From NCBI RefSeq assembly GCF_006385805.1, contig NZ_VFSG01000002.1, positions 124,001 through 188,000 on the forward strand: a stretch of 64,000 nucleotides of DNA, given 5' to 3'. Position numbers and translations under genes: made by a program. The notes beneath the pieces were generated by a model, which saw only the letters and a program-made list of their open reading frames with translations, did no database searches and was not told where the DNA came from. Origin of the DNA: Streptococcus xiaochunlingii. Its GTDB lineage: Bacteria; Bacillota; Bacilli; Lactobacillales; Streptococcaceae. Each line of letters starts with the position of its first letter. The first letter of the stretch is position 1. Positions 43,182-54,496 of the stretch are shown one piece after another.

Positions 43182-43985
43182 ATGAGAAAAGATTTACAGA
43201 AGCGAGTGATTTTTGGAGGAATCGCCCTAGCATTCTTTATCCCAGTTGTCCTTATGGGAGGCCTTGTGTTCCAGATTGTAGTGGGACTCATCGCTATGTT
43301 GGGTGTTCATGAATTGTTGAAGATGAAAGGTCTGCAGACTGAAACCATCGAAGGAGCCTTGGCCATGCTAGCAGCTCTTGTGTTGGCGTTGCCCTTAGAG
43401 AGTTACCTTCCCTTCTTACCAGCGGGTGGCAATTTCATCGCCTATGGCCTTTTGGTCTTATTATTGATGGGGACGACTGTCTTGGCGCAAGGCTATACCT
43501 ATGACGAGGTTGTCTATCCGATTGCTTCAAGTTTTTATGTTGGATTTGGCTTCCATGCCTTGATTCAAGCACGATTAGCAGGCGTAGATAAAATTCTCTT
43601 GGCCCTCTTTATTGTTTGGGCTACGGATTCAGGGGCCTACTTTATTGGGAGCCATTTCGGTAAGAAAAAACTCTTGCCAAGAGTATCACCTAACAAGACT
43701 GTTGAAGGAAGTCTAGGCGGGATCGCTTGTGCTATCGTTGTGACGATGATCTTTATGATGCTAGATCGCACCGTTGCGGGGGATTACGGTTGGATGACCA
43801 TGATTCTCTTTACCATTCTTTTCAGTATAGCAGCTCAGTTTGGTGACCTAGTTGAAAGTGCCATCAAGCGCCATTTTGGAGTGAAAGACTCTGGCCGTTT
43901 TATTCCTGGTCATGGTGGTGTCTTGGATCGATTTGATAGCTTGATTTTTGTTTTCCCATTGATGCTATTCTTTGGTCTGTTTTAA
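43182..43985 (+). CDS. cdsA: Phosphatidate cytidylyltransferase
   Basis: Makes CDP-diacylglycerol for phospholipid synthesis. It is a 267-aa integral membrane protein with about seven to eight hydrophobic helices and the CdsA signature region SPNKTVEGSLGGIACA, followed by FGDLVESAIKRHFGVKDSG near the C-terminus. It starts 11 bp after uppS. Confidence 0.95.
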   Translation: MRKDLQKRVIFGGIALAFFIPVVLMGGLVFQIVVGLIAMLGVHELLKMKGLQTETIEGALAMLAALVLALPLESYLPFLPAGGNFIAYGLLVLLLMGTTVLAQGYTYDEVVYPIASSFYVGFGFHALIQARLAGVDKILLALFIVWATDSGAYFIGSHFGKKKLLPRVSPNKTVEGSLGGIACAIVVTMIFMMLDRTVAGDYGWMTMILFTILFSIAAQFGDLVESAIKRHFGVKDSGRFIPGHGGVLDRFDSLIFVFPLMLFFGLF

Positions 43986-44026
43986 ACAGAAATCATCCCA
44001 TCATCAGATAAAACGAAGGAGCGTGT

Positions 44027-45286
44027 ATGCAATTTATTGCCTTTATTATCATTTTTGGCGTCATTGTCCTGGTACATGAGTTCGGCCATTTCTATTTTGC
44101 AAAGAAATCAGGCATCCTTGTTCGCGAGTTTGCGATTGGGATGGGGCCAAAGATTTTTGCCCATGTAGGCAAAGACGGAACAGCCTATACTATTCGAATC
44201 CTTCCATTGGGGGGCTATGTCCGAATGGCAGGCTGGGGCGAAGATACGACAGAGATTAAGACAGGAACGCCTGTCAGTCTAACTTTGAACCCTGAGGGAA
44301 CAGTTGTTCGGATCAACCTTTCTGGGAAAAATATCGACCAGACGGCTCTTCCCATGAATGTCACAGATTTTGATTTTGAGGATAAACTTGAAATCACAGG
44401 AATCGTCATCGAAGAGACCAAGACCTATCCTGTCCACCATGATGCGACCATCGTTGAGGAGGATGGGACAGAAGTACGGATTGCTCCTCTAGATGTGCAG
44501 TATCAAAATGCTAGTATCTGGGGACGACTCATTACCAACTTTGCTGGTCCCATGAACAACTTTATCCTGAGTATTGTCGTCTACTCTCTCCTAGCCTTTA
44601 TGCGAGGAGGAGCAGTGGACTACTATAGCAACCATGTTCAGGTTGTTCCTCAAGGAGTGGTAGCTAAGGCTGGTTTGAAAGATAATGACCAGATCGTTCA
44701 GATCAATGAATATAAGGTTTCCAACTGGGATGAGTTGACAGATTCTGTCCAGAAGGCAACCCGTAACCAAGGAAAAAATCCAGAAGTAACGATTACCTAT
44801 GAACGAGACGGGAAGACTCAAAAAGTGACGGTCCAACCAGAAGAAGATGGTGGACGCTATTATATCGGTGTGACCAATGCTGTCAAGACGGGCTTCCTCG
44901 ATAAGCTTCTGTCAGGTGTGACAGATACTTGGTACACAGCAACTCGTATCTTAACGGCCTTGAAGGATATCCTCTTCCACTTTAGTTTGAACAAGTTGGG
45001 TGGTCCGGTAGCGATCTACAAAGCGAGTTCGCAAGCCGCGGAGCTTGGACTTCCAGCTATCCTGTCTCTGATGGCCATGTTGTCCATCAATATCGGAATC
45101 TTTAACTTGATCCCCATTCCGGCCTTGGATGGTGGAAAAATCTTGATCAATCTGATCGAGCTGGTTCGTCGGAAACCACTCAAGCAGGAGGTAGAGACCT
45201 ACTTGACCCTTGCTGGAGTGGCGGTCATGGTTATCTTGATGATTGCCGTTACTTGGAACGATATTATGAAATTATTTTTGAAATAG
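44027..45286 (+). CDS. rseP: Site-2 intramembrane zinc protease RseP/Eep
   Basis: A 419-aa membrane metalloprotease. The zinc motif VHEFGHF is in the first helix, with the second ligand motif in [15 protein letters not shown] domain lies between (about residues 195-280, with [18 protein letters not shown]). In streptococci and enterococci this enzyme processes signal peptides, including those that become peptide pheromones, and anti-sigma-like proteins. It starts 41 bp after cdsA. Confidence 0.95.
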   Translation: MQFIAFIIIFGVIVLVHEFGHFYFAKKSGILVREFAIGMGPKIFAHVGKDGTAYTIRILPLGGYVRMAGWGEDTTEIKTGTPVSLTLNPEGTVVRINLSGKNIDQTALPMNVTDFDFEDKLEITGIVIEETKTYPVHHDATIVEEDGTEVRIAPLDVQYQNASIWGRLITNFAGPMNNFILSIVVYSLLAFMRGGAVDYYSNHVQVVPQGVVAKAGLKDNDQIVQINEYKVSNWDELTDSVQKATRNQGKNPEVTITYERDGKTQKVTVQPEEDGGRYYIGVTNAVKTGFLDKLLSGVTDTWYTATRILTALKDILFHFSLNKLGGPVAIYKASSQAAELGLPAILSLMAMLSINIGIFNLIPIPALDGGKILINLIELVRRKPLKQEVETYLTLAGVAVMVILMIAVTWNDIMKLFLK

Positions 45287-45303
45287 AAAAGGAATGAATC
45301 TGA

Positions 45304-47154
<1,851 letters not shown>

Positions 47155-47163
47155 GCAATGGTA

Positions 47164-47200
47164 GAAGACTAGGATTCTCAACATCCTAGCCTTCTTTTTT
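47164..47200 (+). terminator. Terminator after proS
   Basis: The CTAGGAT/ATCCTAG-cored stem with GAAG/CTTC outer pairing is followed by T6. Confidence 0.88.
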
Positions 47201-47296
47201 GTAAGCTGATCCAGCTAGCTGAAAGGATCTTCTTATAGTCGAAAAGTTAGGCGAATTATGATAAAATAAAGGCTAGTAATTCGTCAGGGAGAAATC

Positions 47297-50200
47297 ATGT
47301 CAACTAGCTTTGAAATCTTAATGAATCAGTTGGGAATGCCTTTGGAAATGCGTGAATCAGACGCTTTTAAAGGGGCTGAAATCCAAGAGGTCATCGTCCA
47401 TAAGCTCAGTCGTGTTTGGGAATTTCGTTTTGTTTTTGCCGAAATTCTTCCCATCACGATTTTTCAGGAGCTCAAAAACCGCTTGGCTGAAGAGTTTTCA
47501 AAGACAGGAAATCGAGCGGTGTTTGAGATTCAGGTAAAGAATCCAACTTTCAGTGAGGAGCTCTTGCAAGCCTATTATCAGGAGGCTTTTGAAGATGGTC
47601 CCTGTGCGAGTCAGGGCTTTAAGAGCATGTATCAACACCTACAAGTCCGCTCTCAAGGAGAAGAGTTGATCATTAGTGGCCCTTCATCTGTGGATACGGA
47701 GCACCACCGGAAAAACCATCTGCCTAATCTTGCGAGTCAATTGACCAAGTTTGGTTTTCCTCATTTCCAGTGTCGGGTCGAGGCGGATGACCAGATGACA
47801 GAAGAACTCCAGCAGGCCTTCGAGGCTGAAAAGGATCAAATCTTCCAAGCAGCTAATGAAGAAACCTTGCGGGCTATGGAGTCCTTGTCTCAAATGGCTC
47901 CACCACCAGCAGAGGAAAAACCAGCCTTTGATTTCAAGGCCAAAAAGGCTGCGGCCAAGCCCAAGCTGGATAAGGCAGAAGTCACTCCTATGATTGATAT
48001 CACGACAGAAGAGAACCGCATTGTCTTTGAAGGAGTGGTCTTTGATGTTGAGCACAAGGTGACTCGGACAGGTCGGGTCTTGATCAATTTCAAGATGACC
48101 GACTATACCTCCAGTTTTTCGCTCCAAAAATGGGCTAAAAATGAAGAAGAAGCTCAGAAGTTTGACATGATTAAGAAAAACTCTTGGTTGCGGGTCCGTG
48201 GGAATATCGAGGTCAATAACTTCACACGCGATTTGACCATGAATGTCCAGGATGTCCAAGAAGTGGTCCACTATGAGCGCAAGGATCTGATGCCAGAAGG
48301 CGAGCGTCGGGTCGAGTTCCATGCCCATACCAATATGTCAACCATGGATGCCCTACCTGAGGTAGAGGAGCTAGTCGCAACAGCAGCCAAATGGGGTCAC
48401 AAAGCAGTGGCTATCACAGACCATGGAAATGTGCAGTCCTTCCCTCATGGCTATAAGGCAGCTAAAAAGGCTGGTATCCAACTCATCTATGGGATGGAAG
48501 CCAATATCGTCGAGGACCGTGTGCCGATTACCTACAATGAAGTTGATCTAGATCTTCATGAAGCAACCTATGTGGTTTTTGACGTGGAAACGACTGGACT
48601 CTCAGCGATTTACAATGATTTGATTCAGGTTGCCGCTTCTAAAATGCACAAGGGCAATATCATCGCTGAATTCGATGAGTTCATCAATCCAGGTCATCCT
48701 ATCTCTGCCTTTACAACGGATCTGACAGGTATTACCGATGACCATGTTCGCAATGCCAAACCTTTGAAACAGGTCTTGGAGGAGTTCCAGGAATTCTGTC
48801 AGGATGCGGTGTTGGTTGCCCACAATGCCACCTTTGACGTGGGCTTCATGAATGCCAACTATGAGCGTCATGGCCTTCCAAAAATCACTCAGCCAGTGAT
48901 TGATACGTTAGAGTTCGCGCGTAATCTTTATCCAGAGTACAAGCGTCATGGTTTGGGCCCTTTGACCAAGCGGTTTGGGGTTGCCTTGGAGCACCACCAC
49001 ATGGCCAACTATGATGCGGAAGCGACGGGTCGCTTGCTCTTTATCTTTATCAAGGATGTCGCAGAAAAACATGGCGTGACCAATCTAGCCAAGTTGAATG
49101 TGGATCTAATTAGTCCAGATTCCTACAAAAAAGCTCGGGTCAAACACGCGACCATCTATGTCAAGAACCAGACTGGCTTGAAAAACATGTTCAAATTGGT
49201 CTCTCTTTCCAATACTCAATATTTTGAGGGTGTTCCTCGGATTCCTCGGACAGTTTTAGATGCCCATCGAGAAGGCTTGATCCTGGGATCGGCTTGTTCT
49301 GAAGGAGAAGTCTTTGACGCGGTCGTCTCTCAAGGAGTTGACGCAGCAGTCGAAGTAGCCAAGTATTATGACTTTATTGAGGTGATGCCTCCAGCCATCT
49401 ATGCGCCTCTCATTGCCAAAGAGCAGGTTAAGGATATGGAGGAGCTCCAGACCATCATCAAGAGCTTGATTGAGGTGGGAGATCGCCTTGGCAAACCGGT
49501 CCTGGCAACAGGAAATGTCCACTACCTTGAGCCTGAGGAAGAGATCTATCGTGAAATCATTGTCCGCAGTCTCGGGCAAGGAGCTATCATCAACCGGACG
49601 ATCGGTCATGGAGAAAATGCTCAACCAGCACCCCTGCCAAAAGCTCATTTCCGTACAACCAATGAAATGCTGGATGAATTTGCCTTTCTAGGGGAAGATT
49701 TGGCACGAAAATTGGTCATTGAAAATACCAACGCACTGGCAGAAATCTTCGAACCCGTTGAAGTGGTCAAGGGGGACCTCTATACGCCATTTATCGACAA
49801 GGCCGAAGAGACAGTTGCCGAATTGACCTATCAGAAGGCCTTTGAAATCTATGGCAATCCGCTCCCTGATATTGTCGATCTACGGATTGAAAAAGAGTTG
49901 ACCTCTATCCTGGGGAATGGCTTCGCCGTGATTTATCTGGCTTCCCAACTCTTGGTGCATCGCTCTAATGAGCGAGGCTACCTGGTGGGTTCACGGGGGT
50001 CTGTCGGATCCAGTTTCGTGGCAACCATGATCGGGATTACCGAGGTTAATCCGCTTTCTCCTCACTATGTCTGTGGTCAATGCCAGTACAGTGAGTTTAT
50101 CACGGATGGTTCTTACGGTTCTGGATTTGATATGCCTAATAAGGACTGTCCAAACTGTGGCCACAAGCTTAGTAAGAACGGCCAAGACATTCCATTTGAG

Positions 50201-51688
50201 ACCTTCCTTGGTTTTGATGGGGACAAGGTACCCGATATCGATTTGAACTTCTCAGGGGAGGACCAGCCAAGTGCCCACTTGGATGTCCGGGATATTTTTG
50301 GGGAAGAATACGCCTTCCGGGCAGGAACGGTTGGTACTGTGGCTGCCAAGACTGCCTATGGGTTTGTGAAAGGCTATGAGCGAGACTACGGCAAGTATTA
50401 CCGGGATGCAGAGGTGGAACGTCTGGCGCAAGGTGCCGCTGGGGTCAAGCGGACGACGGGTCAGCACCCAGGGGGAATCGTTGTTATTCCAAACTATATG
50501 GACGTCTATGACTTCACTCCTGTGCAGTACCCGGCTGATGACGTGACCGCCGAATGGCAGACCACCCACTTTAACTTCCACGATATCGATGAGAACGTCC
50601 TCAAGCTTGATGTCCTGGGACACGATGATCCGACCATGATTCGCAAGCTCCAGGACTTGTCAGGCATTGATCCAAATGATATTCCTATGGATGATCCAGG
50701 GGTCATGGCCCTCTTCTCAGGGACCGATATCCTAGGAGTCACACCGGAGCAAATCGGTACCTCAACCGGTATGCTTGGGATCCCAGAGTTTGGAACCAAC
50801 TTCGTTCGCGGAATGGTGGATGAAACCCATCCGACCACCTTTGCCGAGTTGCTCCAGCTGTCTGGTCTGTCTCACGGTACTGACGTATGGTTGGGAAATG
50901 CCCAAGACTTGATCAAGGCAGGCATTGCTGATCTATCGACTGTTATCGGATGTCGGGACGACATCATGGTTTACCTCATGCACGCTGGCCTAGATCCAAA
51001 AATGGCCTTTACCATCATGGAGCGGGTGCGGAAAGGTATGTGGCTCAAGATTCCTGAAGAGGAGCGCAATGGCTATATCGAGGCCATGAAGGCTAACAAT
51101 GTCCCTGAATGGTACATAGAGTCTTGTGGAAAAATCAAGTACATGTTCCCCAAAGCCCATGCGGCAGCCTACGTTATGATGGCCCTGCGGGTAGCTTACT
51201 TCAAAGTACACCATCCTCTCTACTATTACTGTGCTTACTTCTCAATTCGTGCCAAGGCCTTTGATATCAAGACCATGGGCGCAGGCCTAGAAGCCGTGAA
51301 AACGCGGATGAAGGAGATTGCTGAAAAACGTAAGAACAACGAAGCTTCCAATGTGGAGATTGACCTCTACACCACCCTTGAAATTGTCAATGAGATGTGG
51401 GAACGTGGCTTCAAGTTTGGGAAATTGGACCTCTATCGCAGTGATGCGACGGAATTCTTGATCGATGGAGACACCCTCATTCCACCATTTGTCGCCATGG
51501 ATGGATTGGGAGAGAACGTAGCCAAGCAGATTGTGCGAGCTCGCAAAGAAGGAGAATTCCTTTCTAAAACAGAGTTGCGCAAACGTGGTGGCGTCTCCTC
51601 AACCTTGGTAGAAAAGATGGACGAGATGGGAATCCTTGGCAATATGCCAGAAGACAACCAGCTCAGTCTCTTTGATGATTTGTTTTAA
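47297..51688 (+). CDS. polC: DNA polymerase III alpha subunit, PolC type
   Basis: The main replicative polymerase of low-GC Gram-positives, with built-in 3'-5' proofreading. It is 1463 aa. Order: N-terminal and OB-fold regions, PHP domain ([26 protein letters not shown]) interrupted by a DnaQ-like exonuclease ([22 protein letters not shown]), then a zinc-binding module ([18 protein letters not shown]), the palm with catalytic aspartates in [10 protein letters not shown], fingers ([13 protein letters not shown]) and the HhH/tau-binding tail ending LSLFDDLF. An extended -10 (TGATAAAAT, 47259-47267) precedes it. Confidence 0.97.
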   Translation: MSTSFEILMNQLGMPLEMRESDAFKGAEIQEVIVHKLSRVWEFRFVFAEILPITIFQELKNRLAEEFSKTGNRAVFEIQVKNPTFSEELLQAYYQEAFEDGPCASQGFKSMYQHLQVRSQGEELIISGPSSVDTEHHRKNHLPNLASQLTKFGFPHFQCRVEADDQMTEELQQAFEAEKDQIFQAANEETLRAMESLSQMAPPPAEEKPAFDFKAKKAAAKPKLDKAEVTPMIDITTEENRIVFEGVVFDVEHKVTRTGRVLINFKMTDYTSSFSLQKWAKNEEEAQKFDMIKKNSWLRVRGNIEVNNFTRDLTMNVQDVQEVVHYERKDLMPEGERRVEFHAHTNMSTMDALPEVEELVATAAKWGHKAVAITDHGNVQSFPHGYKAAKKAGIQLIYGMEANIVEDRVPITYNEVDLDLHEATYVVFDVETTGLSAIYNDLIQVAASKMHKGNIIAEFDEFINPGHPISAFTTDLTGITDDHVRNAKPLKQVLEEFQEFCQDAVLVAHNATFDVGFMNANYERHGLPKITQPVIDTLEFARNLYPEYKRHGLGPLTKRFGVALEHHHMANYDAEATGRLLFIFIKDVAEKHGVTNLAKLNVDLISPDSYKKARVKHATIYVKNQTGLKNMFKLVSLSNTQYFEGVPRIPRTVLDAHREGLILGSACSEGEVFDAVVSQGVDAAVEVAKYYDFIEVMPPAIYAPLIAKEQVKDMEELQTIIKSLIEVGDRLGKPVLATGNVHYLEPEEEIYREIIVRSLGQGAIINRTIGHGENAQPAPLPKAHFRTTNEMLDEFAFLGEDLARKLVIENTNALAEIFEPVEVVKGDLYTPFIDKAEETVAELTYQKAFEIYGNPLPDIVDLRIEKELTSILGNGFAVIYLASQLLVHRSNERGYLVGSRGSVGSSFVATMIGITEVNPLSPHYVCGQCQYSEFITDGSYGSGFDMPNKDCPNCGHKLSKNGQDIPFETFLGFDGDKVPDIDLNFSGEDQPSAHLDVRDIFGEEYAFRAGTVGTVAAKTAYGFVKGYERDYGKYYRDAEVERLAQGAAGVKRTTGQHPGGIVVIPNYMDVYDFTPVQYPADDVTAEWQTTHFNFHDIDENVLKLDVLGHDDPTMIRKLQDLSGIDPNDIPMDDPGVMALFSGTDILGVTPEQIGTSTGMLGIPEFGTNFVRGMVDETHPTTFAELLQLSGLSHGTDVWLGNAQDLIKAGIADLSTVIGCRDDIMVYLMHAGLDPKMAFTIMERVRKGMWLKIPEEERNGYIEAMKANNVPEWYIESCGKIKYMFPKAHAAAYVMMALRVAYFKVHHPLYYYCAYFSIRAKAFDIKTMGAGLEAVKTRMKEIAEKRKNNEASNVEIDLYTTLEIVNEMWERGFKFGKLDLYRSDATEFLIDGDTLIPPFVAMDGLGENVAKQIVRARKEGEFLSKTELRKRGGVSSTLVEKMDEMGILGNMPEDNQLSLFDDLF

Positions 51689-51724
51689 TGGATCAACGAT
51701 CCTCGCTCGGTTTGAGGTTGGTTA

Positions 51725-52402
51725 ATGATAGAAAAGAAAAAAAGAGCAACGCCCTGGAAGTCAGGAAAAGTCATTTCCATTCGCCTACGAAATGGTGTTT
51801 ATGTCTTAGCACAAATGGTACGAGAGCCCTATTTGGTGTTTTTTAACCATTTCAAGCAGGAAAATAGCTGGAAGGGAGTGACCTTGAAAGAGGAGAATAT
51901 TCTTTTTTGTAAAGCAGTCACTCGTCAGTTTCTACGCTCTAGTCCTGTAACGATTGTCAAAGATCTTGAGTCTCTCTTAGATTATCGGTTGCCTAAAGAA
52001 TGGATTTATAGCCATATGGGAGGGCATCCGATTACGGTTTCGGTGAAGGGACAGGAGCGTCAAGTAGCTGGTTTTGGTCATCGGCTTTCCTTGGTTGAGG
52101 CGGATAAGGAAAGTGGCCAACCAGAGGATAATCCTCTGATGGGACTCTTCCAAGCCTATATCCTACCAGATATCCAAGAGCAAGATTGGGAGCGGGTCAG
52201 TCAGGCTGAGCTCATGTCTCTAGAAGTCTTTCCGACGCTCAATGAACGTCTTTATCTCTGCTTTCTCTATGGGAAAAATGTGAATCCAGAGCTAGATATC
52301 TCTTTGGGAAAGCCCTTGCTTGATGACTATGAAACTTATGTAGATATCCTCACTAACAGCCCAGAGGCTCAACGTCTCTATCTAGGAGAGTACGAAGAAT
52401 AA
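51725..52402 (+). CDS. Imm26-like hypothetical protein
   Basis: A 225-aa soluble protein. The N-terminal section (WKSGKVISIRLRNGVYVLAQ, then MVREPYLVFF) resembles the small beta-rich domain of polymorphic-toxin immunity family Imm26. This is a pattern resemblance only. No toxin gene is adjacent. ATG 51725 lacks a strong ribosome site (GAGGTTGG upstream). It lies 36 bp after polC and may be read from the polC promoter, and it is followed by a 50-aa membrane peptide. Confidence 0.6.
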   Translation: MIEKKKRATPWKSGKVISIRLRNGVYVLAQMVREPYLVFFNHFKQENSWKGVTLKEENILFCKAVTRQFLRSSPVTIVKDLESLLDYRLPKEWIYSHMGGHPITVSVKGQERQVAGFGHRLSLVEADKESGQPEDNPLMGLFQAYILPDIQEQDWERVSQAELMSLEVFPTLNERLYLCFLYGKNVNPELDISLGKPLLDDYETYVDILTNSPEAQRLYLGEYEE

Positions 52403-52415
52403 GAAAGGACATTTG

Positions 52416-52568
52416 ATGAAACTTAGAATTTTTGCGGAAAACAAGCCAGCTCAAAAGGTTTTTGAATATCAGTTAGAGCTTGCTGATCAGACAATTCTTC
52501 TATCGACAGCACTCTTGTCAGGTGCAATTGCTTTGGCAGGATTATTTTCTGCTTTGAAAGAAAAATAA
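52416..52568 (+). CDS. 50-aa single-pass membrane peptide
   Basis: ATG 52416 is preceded by AAAGGA at good spacing, 13 bp after the upstream gene. The peptide has a polar N-terminal half (MKLRIFAENKPAQKVFEYQL) and one hydrophobic helix near the C-terminus (TILLSTALLSGAIALAGLF). It lies tightly between the Imm26-like gene and pepS. Unknown function. Confidence 0.6.
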   Translation: MKLRIFAENKPAQKVFEYQLELADQTILLSTALLSGAIALAGLFSALKEK

Positions 52569-52587
52569 ATATAGAAAAGGATTGAAC

Positions 52588-53829
52588 ATGGTTTTACCAA
52601 ATTTTAAAGAAAACTTAGAAAAATACGCAAAATTGTTGGTGGCAAACGGCATCAACGTGCAACCAGGCCATACCTTGGCTTTGAACATCGATGTGGAGCA
52701 AAGAGAATTGGCCCACTTGATCGTGAAGGAAGCCTATGCCTTGGGGGCGCATGAAGTGATCATCCAATGGGCGGATGATTTTACTACCCGTGAAAAATTC
52801 CTCCATGCACCGATGGATCGCTTGGACAACGTCCCTGACTACAAGATTGCAGAGATGAACTACCTCTTGGAACACAAGGCAAGTCGCTTGGGTGTGCGTT
52901 CATCCGATCCAGGTGCCTTAAACGGTGTCGAGGCAGAAAAGCTTTCGGCTTCTGCTAAGGCTTTGGGCATGGCTATGAAACCAATGCGCATCGCCACTCA
53001 ATCCAACAAGGTCAGCTGGACCGTTGCTGCTGCAGCAGGTTTAGAATGGGCGAAAAAAGTCTTTCCAAATGCTGCAAGTGATGAAGAAGCAGTGGATCTC
53101 CTATGGGATCAGATCTTCAAGACCTGTCGGGTATACGAAGAAGATCCAGTCAAGGCTTGGGAAGAGCATGCAGCTATTCTCAAGAGCAAGGCAGATACAC
53201 TCAATAAGGAACAATTCTCAGCTCTTCATTACACAGCACCAGGAACTGATTTGACTCTTGGCTTGCCGAAGAATCACGTCTGGGAATCTGCTGGAGCTAT
53301 CAATGCTCAAGGTGAAGGCTTCTTGCCAAACATGCCGACAGAAGAGGTCTTCACAGCTCCTGACTTCCGTCGTGCAGAAGGTTATGTAACCTCTACAAAA
53401 CCGCTTAGCTACAATGGGAACATCATCAAAGGCATCAAAGTGACCTTTGAAAATGGAGAAATCGTAGATATCACAGCTGAAAAAGGTGATCAAGTCATGA
53501 AAGATTTGGTCTTCAAAAACAAGGGAGCGCGTGCCTTAGGTGAATGTGCCCTCGTACCAGATCCAAGTCCAATTTCTCAATCAGGCATCACCTTCTTTAA
53601 CACTCTCTTTGATGAAAATGCCTCTAACCACTTGGCCATCGGAGCAGCCTATGCAACCAGCGTAGAAGGTGGTGCAGAGTTCACAGAAGAAGAACTCGAA
53701 GCAGCCGGCCTTAACCGCTCAGACGTTCACGTCGACTTCATGATCGGTTCAAGCCAAATGGATATCGACGGCATCCGAGAAGACGGCACCCGCGTCCCAG
53801 TCTTCCGCAACGGAGATTGGGCAATATAG
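52588..53829 (+). CDS. pepS: Aminopeptidase PepS (M29 family)
   Basis: A 413-aa metallo-aminopeptidase, the size known for streptococcal PepS. It removes N-terminal residues, preferring Arg and aromatic residues in characterised homologues. The M29 features include the metal-ligand segment GECALVPDPSPIS, the HLAIGAAYATSVEGG motif and the C-terminal DVHVDFMIGSSQMDIDG. ATG 52588 has AAAAGGA upstream. It is cytoplasmic. Confidence 0.93.
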   Translation: MVLPNFKENLEKYAKLLVANGINVQPGHTLALNIDVEQRELAHLIVKEAYALGAHEVIIQWADDFTTREKFLHAPMDRLDNVPDYKIAEMNYLLEHKASRLGVRSSDPGALNGVEAEKLSASAKALGMAMKPMRIATQSNKVSWTVAAAAGLEWAKKVFPNAASDEEAVDLLWDQIFKTCRVYEEDPVKAWEEHAAILKSKADTLNKEQFSALHYTAPGTDLTLGLPKNHVWESAGAINAQGEGFLPNMPTEEVFTAPDFRRAEGYVTSTKPLSYNGNIIKGIKVTFENGEIVDITAEKGDQVMKDLVFKNKGARALGECALVPDPSPISQSGITFFNTLFDENASNHLAIGAAYATSVEGGAEFTEEELEAAGLNRSDVHVDFMIGSSQMDIDGIREDGTRVPVFRNGDWAI

Positions 53830-54275
53830 GGAGCAAAACAGAAATCAGTAACTCGAAGAGTTTGATTTCGTAGTTTTGCCCCCGCACAGTTGATTAGGAA
53901 GTACGAGTACCGTAGGTAGGAGTAGTTCCAATCAACCACTGCGCCAAGAGACAGAAATCAGTAACTCGAAGAGTTTGATTTCGTAGTTTTGCCCCCGCAC
54001 AGTTGATTAGGAAGGGGCCTTGCTCCGCAATCCCTATTCGCCGCCTCAAAACAGTGTTTTGAGCAATCAACCACTGCGCCAAGAGACAGAAATCGGTAGA
54101 CGCAGTCTCGATTTCTTCCTCGCTTTTTTGATTCAAGGCTCGGGGAAAAAAGGTCCACAGGACCTTTTTAGTGCCCCCGCACAGTTGATTAGGAAGGGTC
54201 TTGCTTCGCAATCCTTATCCGCCACCTCAAACAGTGTTTTGAGCAATTAACCACTGTGCCGAGAGACGGAAATGA
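53830..54275 (+). repeat. Three-unit tandem array of an intergenic repeat
   Basis: A 64-bp block at 53838-53901 is repeated identically at 53951-54014 (period 113). A third, more diverged unit runs to about 54275. Each unit has CCCGCACAGTTGATTAGG, a variable middle and AATCAACCACTGCG, so its arms are complementary. The units belong to the same family as 27290-27420 and 61747-61877. There is no ORF with a ribosome site. Confidence 0.88.
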
Positions 54276-54310
54276 GCTACTTAGAGTCTTTGTTTTTCAA
54301 GAATAAAAAT

Positions 54311-54345
54311 AAAGAGTTTGGTTTTAACAGCCAAGCTCTTTTTTC
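54311..54345 (+). terminator. Terminator downstream of the repeat array
   Basis: The AAGAGTTTGG/CCAAGCTCTT stem with one bulge runs into T6. The remaining bases to 54496 hold the promoter below. Confidence 0.7.
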
Positions 54346-54426
54346 TTGTGTCCGCTAGTTTTAATGAAATATAGGGATAAAATTTTATAGCTTCTTCTCT
54401 TAATTAAAGAACCTTTCAAAGAAGCC

Positions 54427-54455
54427 TTGACGAGGGCCTGCTTTCTAGATAGACT
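54427..54455 (+). promoter_or_regulatory. Promoter of the surface hexosaminidase gene
   Basis: TTGACG (54427-54432), 17 bp, TAGACT (54450-54455). Confidence 0.75.
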
Positions 54456-54458
54456 GGA

Positions 54459-54472
54459 AGTAAGCGTTTACA
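54459..54472 (+). promoter_or_regulatory. cre site overlapping the start of transcription
   Basis: AGTAAGCGTTTACA matches 13 of 14 positions of TGNAARCGNWWNCA, just downstream of the -10. CcpA repression in glucose is expected. Confidence 0.75.
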
Positions 54473-54496
54473 CACAACAAATTTTAGGAGGTCCTG

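Noticed and set aside
47684..48328. Long open frame antisense to polC, and a similar one antisense to relA (5664-6191)
   Set aside because: Both lie wholly inside conserved coding genes, have no ribosome sites and encode unrecognisable Cys/His/Phe-rich sequence, typical of complementary-strand shadows.
53830..54275. CRISPR-like array
   Set aside because: Units are 113 bp or longer with internal palindromic arms and shared middles; there are no short uniform repeats with unique spacers and no cas genes.
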